DNA from: Pelecanus crispus
Taxonomy: Eukaryota > Chordata > Aves > Pelecaniformes > Pelecanidae
Assembly: GCF_030463565.1 (NCBI RefSeq)
Contig: NC_134645.1
Location: 1,929,501-1,993,500 of the forward strand
Direction: 5' to 3'
DNA: 64,000 bases
Part shown: positions 38,301-49,758 of the stretch, one piece after another
Layout: each line of letters starts with the position of its first letter
Position numbering within the stretch: position 1 is the first letter of the stretch
Program-made: the position numbers and the translations under genes
The notes under the pieces: model-generated
Seen by the model: the letters and a program-made list of their open reading frames with translations, nothing else
The model's database searches: none
What the model was told of the DNA's origin: nothing

Positions 38301-41300
38301 ACTTTTTTTCTTTCTCTAGCTTGAAGTAGCTGTTCTACCCTGTCACATTCTCATTTTGCTCCAGTTTATCAAACATGTCTCAGCACTTGAAGTGTTACTT
38401 TGGTCAAAAAGTAATTCTTTGCTGCACCCCTTTTTTGTTCTGGGTGTGTTGGCTGTATAGTGTCCCGGTAGCTGGGCAACAGCACTGGGAAGTTGCGTCT
38501 TGTATTCTCTGTACAGACTGTATCCTTGGTCCGTGCTCCTGACCTCCAGCGGTTCCAGTCGCAAAGTCAACTATGCACGTTTATTAACTGTCAAAGAAGT
38601 TGGAAGATGTATTAATAACAAGGCTGGGAAGGGTGGGCTGTGGAAATGGAGAGAGAAAATAGAAGTGCAAGAGAGACAGCAGTTGGCTGTCTGAATCCTC
38701 AGGCCTGTTTACTTGGCAGCCCTCCTCCTGTAAGGAGGTCAGAGCTGTCGCATCTCAGGTTCCCGGAGAGAGACCGCAGGAGGAGGAAAATGCTCGCGGA
38801 TGTAAGTGTGTCAATCCAACGTCGCCAGCTTTGAGTTAGCTTTTGCGTTCACGCATTGCAAAGGCGGGCTCGGTTGTTCTCTCATTGTAATGTTATTCAC
38901 AGCTGTCGCTTCTGTGTAAGACCCTCTCAGTAGGAGCGAGAAGTGAGGCAGAAACCTCTGGTTCTGGGTTTATGATTGATGAAGGCACGTTGCATCTCTA
39001 GTCCTTCTCCCATCCCCAGAAACTTGGCTGTAGCTTTCTTCGTTCAAATTAATGTAACAGATATAAGCTTATATCTACAAATTACATGGTCACATATGGG
39101 CAATCACGGTATTTATTGAATGATCAAGCGACTTCTGAGTTTTACACTTTTTCCTAAGGAATATTTCATTTCAGGTTACAGGCTAGCTAGACGCTTTGGC
39201 CGGTGCTGTTTGCGTGATGCCTGTCAGCGGCCTGCGATGGGCTGGGTACCACCTGGCACTGCCAGTTTGCTGGAGCACGAGTTCTGGAGCACTATCAAAA
39301 TAAACAGCGATGTCGCCAAGGGCGTTCAGGTTGTCTGGGACTTCCTGCCAAGTTAGGGTCGTGGCTAGGGTCACGATGTTAAGGGTTTTCTGCCATTCTC
39401 CGAGCACAGACAGTGATGCCTTCATCCAAAGAAGAACCAACGTCTGACAGACTTCAGGCAGCGGGAGCGTCTCTGCTTTCAGTCCTTTATTGACACGCAG
39501 CTGGTTTCCAGAGCTTGGTGCTCTGTTTCTCATAAGCTGGGTCATGAAAGAGTAGAGACCAGAAAATGGGAAACTCCTTACTGAGGGTAACTGGTTTTCA
39601 CTGGCACTCTGCTCTGCGTGAGCACTTGAAAAATACTAAAAAAGACTTCTTGTTTTGTTCCACTGAAGAAAAAGGTAAATACCACTGTAGACAATTGCCC
39701 TATATTTTCACATTCTTTTGGTGAAGGTCAACCCACAGATAACTTCTAGAACATGGTAATACTACTGTCCTTTAAATTCTCAGTGACTGCAGAAGGAATT
39801 CTTTTGGTGGTTTCTTTGGAGGCCTGTTGATAGCTGTTGAAATACATCAGCTTTCCTTCCTGCCAGACCAGGAGGCCAGATGTCCCAGGTGTCCTCCACC
39901 AGCTGAAAGCCCCAGCATATTCATCCACGAGTACTTTCAGCTGGCTTCTTCAGAGGTGTTTGGAAAGTGCACCTTTACCTTGCTCCGTGATCAGGATTGA
40001 GAAAGGTCACATGCAGAGGCTTTTGACAACATTACAAGGTGGTTTGAAATCTGAATGCTCCTTTGAAACAAGGTCCCATCTCCGTGGCATGTCTCTCTCA
40101 AAATCTGCCGGGGTAGGTGTCCGTTCATAAGTACGGAGACAGCCATATTTTCCCTTCCTTGTCTCTTCTGTTGTACCTGTGAAACATCTGAATTGTACTA
40201 AAGCTAAAGCGTGTATCAAATAAATGTGACCTTGACGGTGAGAGCCGATGTAAGCAAGGTCCTTGCTGTGATTCCAGAAGGGGCTGAGCTGACCTGGAGC
40301 CTTTTCCATTTCAACTCCAGTTGATTTCCTCTTGTTGATTTCATTCGGCTTACAACTATGAGTACCCTTTGTGGTATATATGGCGAACATATTGTTAATC
40401 CAGCCTACTCGTATTTTTAATCACTCTGTGTTAACTATATTACCGCCATCAGAAGGTTTGTGGTATTATGTTGTTTATTAAAAAGTTCAGGCAATTCTGT
40501 GGTCCAAATTTTCTCTGTAAGTGTTTTATAGTAAAATAAGTACATGGGCTGTAAAAGTTGAAGGTGCTTGGCTTGCTGACAGTCATATTCCTCAGAAAAA
40601 AGTACTGGCGTGCCAACTGGTCACTGCAGATGACCCCGCAGATCAGTGCACACAGGTGCACAAGCGTGTATTACTTGTCTTGTAAAGCCCTAACAGCATT
40701 CGGGATGCCATTCCAGTCACTGTCTGGAATATAGTCCCTGATTTTGCTGCTCATTTTTCACTTTTCAGTTTCAAAGACACCAGCTGCATTTGCTTATGGA
40801 TGGTCAAGCACCAGATCAAGTCTGCAAAGTTTGAATAGCAGATTTGGCAGATTTATTTAAAACTTAAGAACTGGCACTTGAATTTTACTTCATGGGAATA
40901 TATTCATTGGGCCTAGGCTTTGTAAAAGGTCTACTTTCTAGACGGGTTACCCTACACAAAAATGCAGCCTTTTCTGAAAATGGGTGGAGATCTATTAACC
41001 AGGATGTAGAAGTTAACAAATGATAGATGCAGGAACGGAGGTGGGGAGAGAAACTGTAGATAGAGCAGAGCTGATGAGCTGGTCCCCCAGGTTTTTTCCA
41101 GCTCAGCCATTTGCATAACAAGACACTCCCAGATATCCTAATCATTCAACAGGCTGCCTTTAGCTGACTTAGGAAAGACTCTGTGAGGGTGGTGAAAGTG
41201 GTTTTTAAAAGCAGTTAAGAGCTGTGCCAACTGATATATATGGGAGTTTCTTCAATTGACTTAATGAGAAGCAGAAAATAAGATGATGGGTTTTGAAAAA

Positions 41301-44300
41301 TGCCCAGTTGATGTTTCGCAAGACAAGAGTTTTTGGATGCTGAGTTTTGGCCACATTGGATATCAAGGTGGCTTGTGAGATTGAGTGAAGCCATATTTAA
41401 TCCATCTCTTGAGCAGCCGTGGACTAGCTTGTGATGTACTTATTTGAGCTGAAGCTTACACTTACAAAACTACTGAACTGCCTTTAGCCCTGACTCAGCT
41501 TGCGTAAACCTTGCCCAGCAGTGATTGTTGAAGGAAAACCATAAATACATGAGGAAAGAGGTCGAGTACTCTGTGCTTTGCTTAAAAACTGAATAAGGAG
41601 GTTGTATTCTTTAAGCCTGGGACTAGCACTCACGGTATGGGGAGTTCTGTTAACGCAATCCTCACATGTGTCACGTGCCTCTGAGTAACTCGGTGCAGAC
41701 TGTGCCACCATCCAGTCTCTCTCTGGATCCCTGTAGACGTTCCCTTTCAGTAGAGATGGAAGAATATTGCTCACTACAAGCATGCTAATGGCTGATTACC
41801 AGAGCCCTCCCCACCTCCCTCCCCTTAGCAGCTTGACAAAATGTGTTTTACATTCTTCAAGTGATGAGGGGAAAAGGAAGGGCAGTCCCAGAAGGGATTT
41901 GGTGCTTACTCCACCCTTAAGTGTTATGCGTGGGTAATGGTCAGTTCTGCTTGATTTTTGTACTCCTCTTCATTAACTTCGTTCAGAAAACTGCCACTTT
42001 CTGCCAAAAATGTCTCAGTTTTTTTCTGGTTTAATCTTTTCATGGTTTGTATGTAGTTGGTGGAGGGGCATGGGCTTCTCTAGAGGACAGTTCAGAGGCA
42101 ATACCTCATCTGGAATGCTCCATGGGGAAATGTAGGAGCCTAGAGAGTCTCACCCCACAACTCCTGTTGTGTCTCTGATCTTGGATGAAACCAGTATGAA
42201 GCCTCCCCGCCCCCTTTCTGTTTTTAGGAGGCTCTGCAAATAGTGTTGGCACATATGGGATGCATCCTCAGCTGGGTGGAGCTACCTCAGATTACAGAGG
42301 ACAGATTTGGACCCTATATATCAATTAATTTATTCTAGAGTCTTCAGGAAAAAATGTTGGAATCCCGATTTGCTGGGTAATGGATGAGAAACTGGGTGAA
42401 ATTTTGTAGCTTTAAACGTGAAGAGATTCAGACTAGAAGATTTTAATGATCCTTGCTGGAACTGAAAGGTTTGAAATAGAGATTTGGTTCAGGTTTACTA
42501 AATAACTTTTTTTTCAGTTGTTATTAGCTCCTCTGTGCTCTTGGCTGGGACGCCGGGTGCTTAGCTGCAAGCACTGCATTTGCTGAACCAGTTTGAATCT
42601 TCGTCCCGTGCGTCACACATATATTGGTCGCGGGTGGGTAACAGTCACCCCTGCTGAAAATGTGGGGGTTTCCAGCACAGTGAGCTGTATTTTTGTTTAC
42701 AGCGAGCAGCGCAAACACTTTCTGAAGTTGTTTCAATGCTTGTGTAATGTGTACCAGTTTCCCAGCTAGAGCGGGATATCCTGGGGACCTGTGAAGAAAA
42801 ATAAGAGCCTGTAAACCACTCTTAACTCTCTGGTTGCTGGCTTTCAGACGATGGGTTATCTGAGATGTGGGAAGTAGTCCTCACTCGTGAAGGACGGGCA
42901 GCACGATTTTAATGACCTCTGCACACTTTTCCAGCCTGTGTTGGGAATAGAGAGGCTTCAGCCTTGCTTTGTTTGTGCCTTCCCGAAGCGTCTGTGCCCT
43001 GCACGCTGATTGTGGCATTTGACTCCCCGGTAGCGCAGCCTGTCTGCCCCTTTCCTGTGAGCTTTCAGGCAGCTTTCAGCTCTCGGCCTCCCCGTCCCGG
43101 AGCGTGGACAGCCAGAGGAGTCAGCACCAGAAAGTGGGTTGACTCAGGCAGCAAGCAGGAGAGGAGAGACAAAAACACGGAGCGCTCTCGGGTTGGAAAA
43201 CGCAGGAACAGCGTGGTTCTGTTTGTCGAAGGAAAGATGGGATTGGGAGCCAGACCCTGCACGCGGGAGAGAGACAGGATATTGGAGGTCAAGGGAGTTA
43301 AAGCCTTGCCGTATTAGTACTTTTATTATTTCACAATTGGTTTAGCAGCTGAAACAACAAGCCAAAACGTAAGCAATTGTGTTGCCCACGCTGCCCTGTC
43401 AGGACAGGGGAAGCTTCTTTCTCTAAAGACCATGTTGCCGTTCGTGAAGCGATGGTTTGTGGGCTGAGCATGGAGACAGGCTGCGCGCCCGCTCCTTAGA
43501 GTTCGGGTTAAGAAGTGAGCAGAACTGAGACATGCATTCCCCAGTCTTTCTAAGCTTTACTCACAGGACTTCACTTTCTCAGTTCAGGTGTTCTGTAGAG
43601 CTCTGAGTTTCTAACTAGTATTTTTTTAAAATACGTGCAGAATTTGACTTGTGGGGATGTTTGAACCGGTATGTCATTTTGCGCGCAGCCTTGAGCTTCT
43701 CCGAAGGTTCCCTATGGACCTGTGATCAGGCCAGTTTCCTTTCTGTGGAAGCTAAGGTGAGACTCTCGCCCTGCTGGGGAGACAAGATGTGGCTGGATGC
43801 CAGGAGCTCAGAAGAATTTCCATTCTCCAGCTTAAATAAGGGTTTAAAATGACATTTAAAAAAAACTCTTAAATGTCTGTTGTGCTGCTGTTAGGAAGGA
43901 GCTGAATGTTGCTCAGAATAAATGCAAAGTTCGGTTACACCTTAACTAGATTTTCCTCCTTTTAACAGTAATAATTACTCTAAAGTGAATTTGTTGCTAA
44001 AGAGCTGGACTAATTACCCTGGTCTGAGTCATCGGTAGGAGAAAAGCAGTACAGAGTGGGAGTGAAAGCATCCGGAGGTGGAAGTCCTGCAAAAAGGGTA
44101 ATTGAATTACTTTCTGTGCTCATCCAGCCTTGGGTTCAGAGAAGGCTACCAGAAAGGAGGCGGTCTGTAATACTGGTTTCCTTGACATACCTATGGGATA
44201 CGTAGGAAATGGAGAGCATTCTCTTTGTTGCAGTGGGTGTGCTCATACTGGCCTCTGGACCGTGTGGTCTAGTAACCTAGAGATGAAAGTGTCCATATCC

Positions 44301-47160
44301 CCTTTTCAGTCCTCTCGGCCATTCAGTCATATACAATTTATTGTAACTTGTCAGGAAAAACTGCAATAGGTTGGACTGTGCGTTAGCCAGGGAATAGTCT
44401 ATTTACATAAGTAATGAGACCGTCTGGGGATTGCTGTTCAAAATACATTTTCTTCAATCACAACACCATAAAAACCTGTTGACAATCCTTAGATAGTAAG
44501 TGTAACATGAAACTAACTACAGCTTAGAATGTTTCGGAGAAGAATAGTAACTCTTGAAAAACAATAATGTTTACTTTAAAGATAAATGTAACTATTAGGA
44601 AGTAATTCCAGATGTGTGGTTATGGCAGAATTTTAGTGATTATAGTCTTAGCCTATTTAGTGAATTACATTATTGCATTTAAAGTAGCCAATGAATTTTT
44701 TTTACATTAACTCATTCTTCAGATGGTCTGAATAAAACTGTTTATTTTCTATTATCAGAGAAACAAACAGAGCAGAATCTGGTTTGTTTATGAAAGTAAA
44801 TACAAAAGGTCTGACCCCTGGATATTGCCTTTGAAAATTGTCTGAGAAAATGCTCTTCCTGGTAGCTGATGCTTTCTTCAAGCCATTTCTTCTTTTGAAG
44901 ATAATGCCACCGCCCCCACACACTCAAATTATGGACTATATTTTAAAGAATGCTTTGAAATGAAACGGTCTTTAGTCTTATGAGGTCTTCTAGCGTTGTA
45001 TCAACTGCAGAAGGCGATAGAGTGCTATATCTTATCAATGAAGACAGATGTTTTCGAGTTTACAAAACCTTTGTTTGCCCATCATGGCAGGTCTGTGCTG
45101 CGTATTTTGGGGACTGGAGCAGTTGCGTGCAATTTATTAGTTCACCCTTGGGCTTGCTTATCCCTCTCATTGCCCGCTAATGTCTCACAGGCCCAGCTGC
45201 ACACAGCAGTTTACAAGTTTAGGAGGACGTGGACTAGCTGAGAAATCCCAATGCCCGTTTTCTCAGTTTTTAAGCCCTGTATAAAGGCCACTTGGAGTCT
45301 GTGTCCGAATTGTGAATGGTAATGAAATTGGGACCTGCCATTTCTAAAATGTCCTGTTAGCTGTAGGCTCGTGTCTGTTGTATTCTGAGAACGGGTCAGT
45401 GTGGAGTCTTCTGTTCTAAGACTGCTCAGGATGTTGACAGCTGAAATTCATGTTACATTTGGGTCTCCACAGAAAACATTTATTAGATTGGTGTTTCAGC
45501 TTAAAGCCAGGCCAGGATGTTTAAATGACAAAGGTTGTTCCTGCTGGAGCACAGGCTTTCTTCTGCCCCTGTGCTTTCTGTTTGTGCTACATATTCTATA
45601 GTGATTTCTTGCAGGGGTGTGCGTGGGCGCTTTGCGCATGAGTGCAGAGTGCTGCGGTAAGCTAACGGTACACAATACAACCGTCTCCTGCTTCGTGCTG
45701 ACTGCGCAGTCAATAAAACAAATCTGTAATCACAAAGTACTTGTTGAAGTCGTCGAGCAGGGGAGGTCTGATCAAATCAAATTACGGTATTGAGCAGCAG
45801 TTAGTGCAAGTAATGTGTCGGGCTTCAAATAAATGTGTAAAGGTGTGCGTGTGACGTATGCCTATGTTCTGCACACGCACACAGTTTTTTAAGCTTGCAT
45901 CTTTCAAGTGCAGGGCTGATTTTATGGATGACAGATCTCACTGGAGGTCATTAATAGTGAACTAGGCTACATTAAGAGCTCCAGAAGAATTCTCAAACGT
46001 TTTTCCCCGTTACTCTCTGGGCAGTTGCAGACAGTGTTGGTGTTCCCGTTTGTCAGATGGGGACACCCATAACTTTGGAACAAGATTTGCCGTTGCAGCT
46101 CAGCCCGTCTGCACGACCTCCATTTCTGTAGTAAGAAGCCTGGAGGTTTCTGCCGGAGCTTGTGTTTATCTTCCCTCCCTGTTCCCGGAGGCACCAGGGG
46201 GTTGTGCTGGACCGGAGCTGCAGCAGGAGTCTTAAGAAAAATTGTTTTTCAGCACAGGCTTAAGGCGGTGGTTGCACATTACGTAGCTGGGCCTTTCTTT
46301 GGAAGAAGGCAGGGCAGCTTATTGCAGTTGGATTGAATTGTGTTACCCTCACCTCGCCACAGAAGTGCTTTTGCTGCAAGGTACTTATTTTTATCGCTGC
46401 AGTGTGTGTCTGCTACCCGTCTCTGCTGTCCCTGTGTTGTTGAGCCGCATCCCAGCAAAGGGAGCTTGATGTCAGCCAGCGGAAGAGGCACTGCTTTTAT
46501 TTTCAGCATCTCTGCAGCATCAGAACAAGGGTGCAGGTTTCCTAGCCCTATAGGTGTTAGGATAACGGGCGCATTTTGAGCTCAATTTAGCTTTATCGAG
46601 GATAGATTTTGCTTGTGTGATGCTCAAGAAGGGTAAGAGAAGCGATAAAGCACAAGTTACAGTTGAATTTATTCTGAATCCAATTACGTGTACATCCAAA
46701 CAGGGATGATACAGAATTAAATGAAATCTGACGGCTTGTAGCATCTATACTGAATTAGCGTGTCGCTGCATCCCATTTTTAGGGTCACTGCTTTTATTTT
46801 TATAGTTTGAGCTGCTGCTTTTCCAGTGGCATATCTCCTCCTCTCCATTGGGCACTGATGAATACAGAAAGCTGAAAAGATTGAAACTGCTGCTGCAGAA
46901 CAGTCTGATTCCACTCGTCATTTATACCAGGGTTACTCCACGGATTTAATTGGAATTAACCCCGATTTCTGCCTGCGTGCAGGAATCAATAGGAGGCTTT
47001 TGTCCAGGCTTGATACTAGATGAGGATCAGGTGGCGAATGCTGTGCAGAAACGTTTCGGGTGGGATTTAATCCTTTCCCCCATCTTTGCTGCTCCATCCT
47101 TTCATCTGTTCGTAGCGGCAGAATCTGTCCGGCTGAGGAAAGACCCATCCCCAGAGCTCC
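35321..47160. other. Intronic stretch without recognised genes
   Basis: Mostly AT-leaning. A TTTG microsatellite at about 37531-37549 is the clearest simple repeat. Short GC-richer zones near 36.55-36.74, 37.7-37.9 and 43.0-43.3 kb hold only random-looking frames. I see no splice-bounded open exon that matches a known protein. Confidence 0.55.
37531..37549. repeat. (TTTG)n microsatellite
   Basis: Four to five consecutive TTTG units lie within a T- and G-rich segment. Confidence 0.8.
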
Positions 47161-48020
47161 CCGCTGGAAAGCGGCAGCCTGGGCGCGCGCAGCGAAGGAG
47201 CATCTTATTAAAGACCTTTCCCAGAGCAAGTCTTTTTTGGTATTCTCTCAGTCTGTTGGCAGCTTACCCATAGCTGAAGCGATTTCTTCCCACCTTTTGT
47301 GAAGGTTGAATCGCTCGCGAGCAGGCGTCGGTGACGGCTTCTGTAACAGCCCGGAGCGCGGCTCGTTTCCCCTTTCTGTGCAAAACGAAGGGATTATTTG
47401 GCAAGTAAATATGCGCGGAGCCTTCTCATCTGTGGCGGGGAACAGGAGAAAATCAACCCTGCCCGGACCGCCTGGAAAATTAATGCCTCTGAAGCGCGTG
47501 AGCGGCGATAGTCAATGCGTCGGTTTTCCCCTGTGAGCGGGATTGGTGTCAGCTGCAGGATATCCTCAAGTTTGGGACGGAAAGCCGGCCTGGTAAAGGG
47601 GGGGACATGGCGGGACAGGGATGCGGGGAGGGGAAGGTGCTGTGCCCTGCCCTGCTCCCCTGCGTCAGTAGGTGGCACCAAATGGCCGGCCCCGGCGGGG
47701 AGGGTGGCTGGCCCTGGGCTCGTCCCCTCTGCGCCAGCTGGCAAGATGACAAGATGGCGGTGGCAGGCGAGCCCTGCGTGGCCAGGTCCCCCCGCGGGGC
47801 GGGGTGTGGCAGGAGGGGACCCCCCGTCTGCTTGGCGGGGTCTCGGCCTGGGCTGGGGTCCCTGGGTCCTCGGGGGCAAGCGGCGGGCCTGGCTCCCTGG
47901 CCTGTGCCTGGGTAAAAGGCCCAGCGCTTGTGGAGGGCTCCAGGCCCTGACCCCTCCTCTGTTTTGCTGTTTTAACCAGCGCAGGGGCTGACAGCTCGCA
48001 GGGGTGAGAGCAGAAGGAAG
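47161..48020. promoter_or_regulatory. GC- and CpG-rich block 1.5-2.4 kb upstream of exon 2
   Basis: The region has many CG dinucleotides at 47.16-47.55 kb (for example GGGCGCGCGCAGCGAAGG and CGCTCGCGAGCAGGCGTCGG) and is strongly G/C-rich at 47.58-47.96 kb. An AAGATGGCGG motif at 47751-47760 resembles a YY1 site. Overlapping frames of 209 codons (47394-48023 minus) and 158 codons (47515-47991 plus) follow from the stop-poor composition and match no family I recognise. Its position just before the first coding exon makes an alternative promoter conceivable, but no diagnostic signal proves it. Confidence 0.3.
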
Positions 48021-48098
48021 CAAACAGACAGATCCACAAAATGAGAGTTTTTTTCTCAGATACTCTTAGTTTTCCTGTCATACAACCATTTTAGCAGG

Positions 48099-48170
48099 CA
48101 TGGTGGTGTTGGGTTGACAATTGGACTAGATGACCTTACAGGTCTTTTCCAACCTTAATGATTCTAGTCT
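48099..48170 (+). mobile_element. CR1 LINE, 3'-end fragment (about 70 bp)
   Basis: The fragment carries the CR1 3' untranslated signature: TGGTGGTGTTGGGTTGAC, then GGACTAGATGACCTTACAGG, then TCTTTTCCAACC and a diverged ATGATTCTA tail. CR1 is the dominant non-LTR retrotransposon of birds and is nearly always 5'-truncated, as here. It is in sense orientation on the + strand and lies about 95 bp before a second CR1 copy. Confidence 0.85.
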
Positions 48171-48264
48171 ATCAAAACCTAGTCGCCCCCCCCTTCCCCA
48201 AACATTTAACTGCATTTTTTTATAACTATTATATTTTCATAAAGGTGAACTATGTGTTTGCTCG

Positions 48265-48569
48265 TATTTGTTTACGAGAGGAAATGGGCTCAAGCTGTGC
48301 CAGGGGAGGTTTAGGCTGGAAATTAGGAAAAATTTCTTTACGGAAAGGGTGGTCAAGCATTGGAACAGGCTGCCCAGAGAGGTGGTGGAGTCCCCATCCC
48401 TGGAAGTGTTCAAAAAAACAGCTAGATGTGGCACTTCGGGATATGGTTTAGTCTGGTCTACCCTTGATTGGTTTAGGTGGGCTTGGCAGTGTAGGTTAAT
48501 GGTTGGACTGGATGATCTTAAAGGTCTTTTCCAACCTAGACGATTCTATGATTCTATTCTATGATTCTG
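48265..48569 (+). mobile_element. CR1 LINE, 5'-truncated copy with ORF2 C-terminus remnant
   Basis: About 305 bp of a CR1 element in sense orientation. It contains the last codons of the reverse-transcriptase ORF2, recognisable as [20 protein letters not shown] followed by [10 protein letters not shown]. This frame is disrupted near an A7 run at 48412-48418, after which the usual C-terminal residues continue in another frame. The 3' UTR follows, with GGTTGGACTGGATGATCTTAA and TCTTTTCCAACC, ending in the diagnostic tail of about three ATTCTATG-type units at 48543-48569. It is non-functional: heavily 5'-truncated and frameshifted. The 5' boundary is approximate. Confidence 0.95.
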
Positions 48570-49540
48570 TGCGCTTCAGGGACAGCCTCTTGGTCTCTCT
48601 GAGCACTGACGTTGGAGACTGGGTTATGGAGGATGCAGCGCAGCCGCTGCTTCACCCCCAGCCTTGGATCCGTGCTCCCAGGCCAGCGGCTGTGCCGGCA
48701 GGGTTCGCAGCCTCTGGTTTAGCAGCCGTTTGTAACCTCCCTCCTCTTCCCCCAGAGGAGGTGTTAGGCTTTTTTATATTTAGTGCCGATAAGTACATGC
48801 AAATGCCGATTAGAAAACGGTACGAATATGCTAACGGTATCTGACTGCCTGAAAGAGGAGGACCTCATGTAAAGAATTGCGTTGGTGGGCTACCATTTTG
48901 TTGCTAGGGAGAGTTCAAAGCAACGCACCTGTAGTTGTTTTTACCTGGATTAGTTCATAAATAAATTCCCAGGACTGGTCACAAAATCAGTATTTGCATG
49001 TAAAGAAAGAAATGTTTCCTCAGATCTGTGTTAAAAAGCTTCTGCTGGTCAAATGCTTATATGACTTTTTAAGCATTTGCATTTTTTCATCTGTATGTGT
49101 ACCATTTTATAAAGGTGTTGAGGTCTTTTTTGCACTTCGGGTTTTTCTTAGCCGAGTTATCCGTGTCTCCATATGCTGTAGCCAAAGTTCACAGATTTAC
49201 AAAGCCGACAGGCTGCTTTTGAAAGTAACTGTTGTGAAAGTATCTCACTGCACTATTTCATATGTGTTCTGCTTTGCGCGGAGTTGAACGTGACAATTCG
49301 GGATACGTGTATGCAGCAAAGCTACTGGCTTGAAGTTTTGCTTTTGTGAAGTATTTAATTTTTTAAGAAGACTTGGAGCATTCAAGTGCTTTTTGAAGGA
49401 CTGGTTGGTATCTAACCTGTTCTTGAGCTTGTGCCCAGGCTTTGAGTGAAAGTCATTGATTTTTGAAATCGGAAGTCTCGAGCTTTTGAATTTTACAACT
49501 TTCTTCTAATACATGTATATTGTCTAAATCGTTATTATGT
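48570..49540. other. Terminal part of intron 1, no gene recognised
   Basis: AT-leaning sequence between the CR1 copy and exon 2. No coding or RNA feature is visible apart from the polypyrimidine/acceptor region that begins just after it. Confidence 0.6.
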
Positions 49541-49555
49541 ATTTTTCTTTTACAG
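49541..49555 (+). other. SPTBN1: Splice acceptor of SPTBN1 exon 2
   Basis: The sequence ATTTTTCTTTTACAG gives a T-rich polypyrimidine tract followed by a canonical AG. It lies immediately before the exon that holds the recognised initiator codon. Confidence 0.9.
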
Positions 49556-49604
49556 AGGTTTTTAAGAAGAATCTGATGGTGAGAATAGGTTAAGAAGACT
49601 CAGG
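49556..49604 (+). other. SPTBN1: 5' UTR portion of SPTBN1 exon 2
   Basis: This is 49 nt of leader between the acceptor and the ATG. A TAA at 49563-49565 is in frame with the ATG at 49605 and no in-frame ATG intervenes, which supports 49605 as the true start. A separate short upstream ORF begins at 49576. The context at the main start is CAGGATGA, with the favoured purine (A) at -3. Confidence 0.85.
49576..49593 (+). promoter_or_regulatory. Upstream ORF in SPTBN1 leader (5 codons, MVRIG)
   Basis: An ATG followed by four sense codons and TAA lies 12 nt before the main start codon. Its -3 base is C and its +4 base is G, a moderate initiation context. Because it is in a different frame and stops just before the main ATG, it could lower or tune translation by requiring leaky scanning or reinitiation. 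Function is inferred. Confidence 0.5.
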
Positions 49605-49752
49605 ATGACGACGACGGTAGCGACAGATTATGACAATATTGAAATCCAACAGCAGTACAGCGATGTCAACAACCGCTGGGATGTCGATGACTGGGACAAT
49701 GAAAATAGCTCTGCTCGACTGTTCGAACGATCCCGCATCAAGGCCCTAGCTG
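49605..49752 (+). CDS. SPTBN1: SPTBN1 (beta-II spectrin) coding exon 2, N-terminal 49 codons
   Basis: Beta-II spectrin forms tetramers with alpha-II spectrin that link short actin filaments, ankyrin and membrane proteins beneath the plasma membrane; it is also a TGF-beta/SMAD adaptor. The full protein is about 2,360 residues: an N-terminal actin-binding domain of two calponin-homology domains, about 17 spectrin repeats and a C-terminal PH domain. This exon encodes only residues 1-49, the leader before the first CH domain. It starts [15 protein letters not shown], continues [15 protein letters not shown] and ends [13 protein letters not shown]. The [15 protein letters not shown] block is shared by beta-spectrins, while the preceding residues match SPTBN1 and not SPTB or SPTBN2. 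The 148 coding nt end in phase 1 at a strong donor (CTG then GTAAGC). An in-frame upstream stop fixes the start. The reading frame is intact with no sign of pseudogenisation. The rest of the gene lies beyond the window. Confidence 0.97.
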
Positions 49753-49758
49753 GTAAGC
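49753..49758 (+). other. SPTBN1: Splice donor of SPTBN1 exon 2
   Basis: GTAAGC directly follows the alanine codon and the single G that begins the next codon. This exon end is the same as in the known gene, where the next residue, aspartate, is split across the junction. Confidence 0.95.

Larger units (their letters stand above)
8224..49555 (+). other. SPTBN1: Intron 1 of SPTBN1
   Basis: The 3' boundary is firm: a pyrimidine-rich stretch ending TTTTCTTTTACAG immediately precedes exon 2 at 49556. The 5' boundary depends on which donor in the CpG island is used (8224 favoured). At about 41 kb it is long, as is usual for the first intron of this gene. Most of it is AT-leaning sequence without recognisable coding exons; GC-rich patches, simple repeats and CR1 fragments are listed separately. 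Confidence 0.6.

Noticed and set aside
46041..46065. CCCGTTTGTCAGATGGGGAC resembling part of a MIR element
   Set aside because: Only about 20 bp is suggestive and the flanks do not follow the MIR order, so it is too weak to annotate.
47394..48023. Minus-strand 209-codon frame and plus-strand 158-codon frame at 47515-47991
   Set aside because: Both are Pro/Gly/Arg-rich products of GC-rich DNA on overlapping strands with no family resemblance; neither has supporting splice structure.
48158..48564. Two plus-strand ORFs that look like conserved protein ([15 protein letters not shown])
   Set aside because: This is the C-terminal tail of CR1 reverse transcriptase, a common source of false gene models in birds; it belongs to the truncated, frameshifted LINE copy and not to a host gene.
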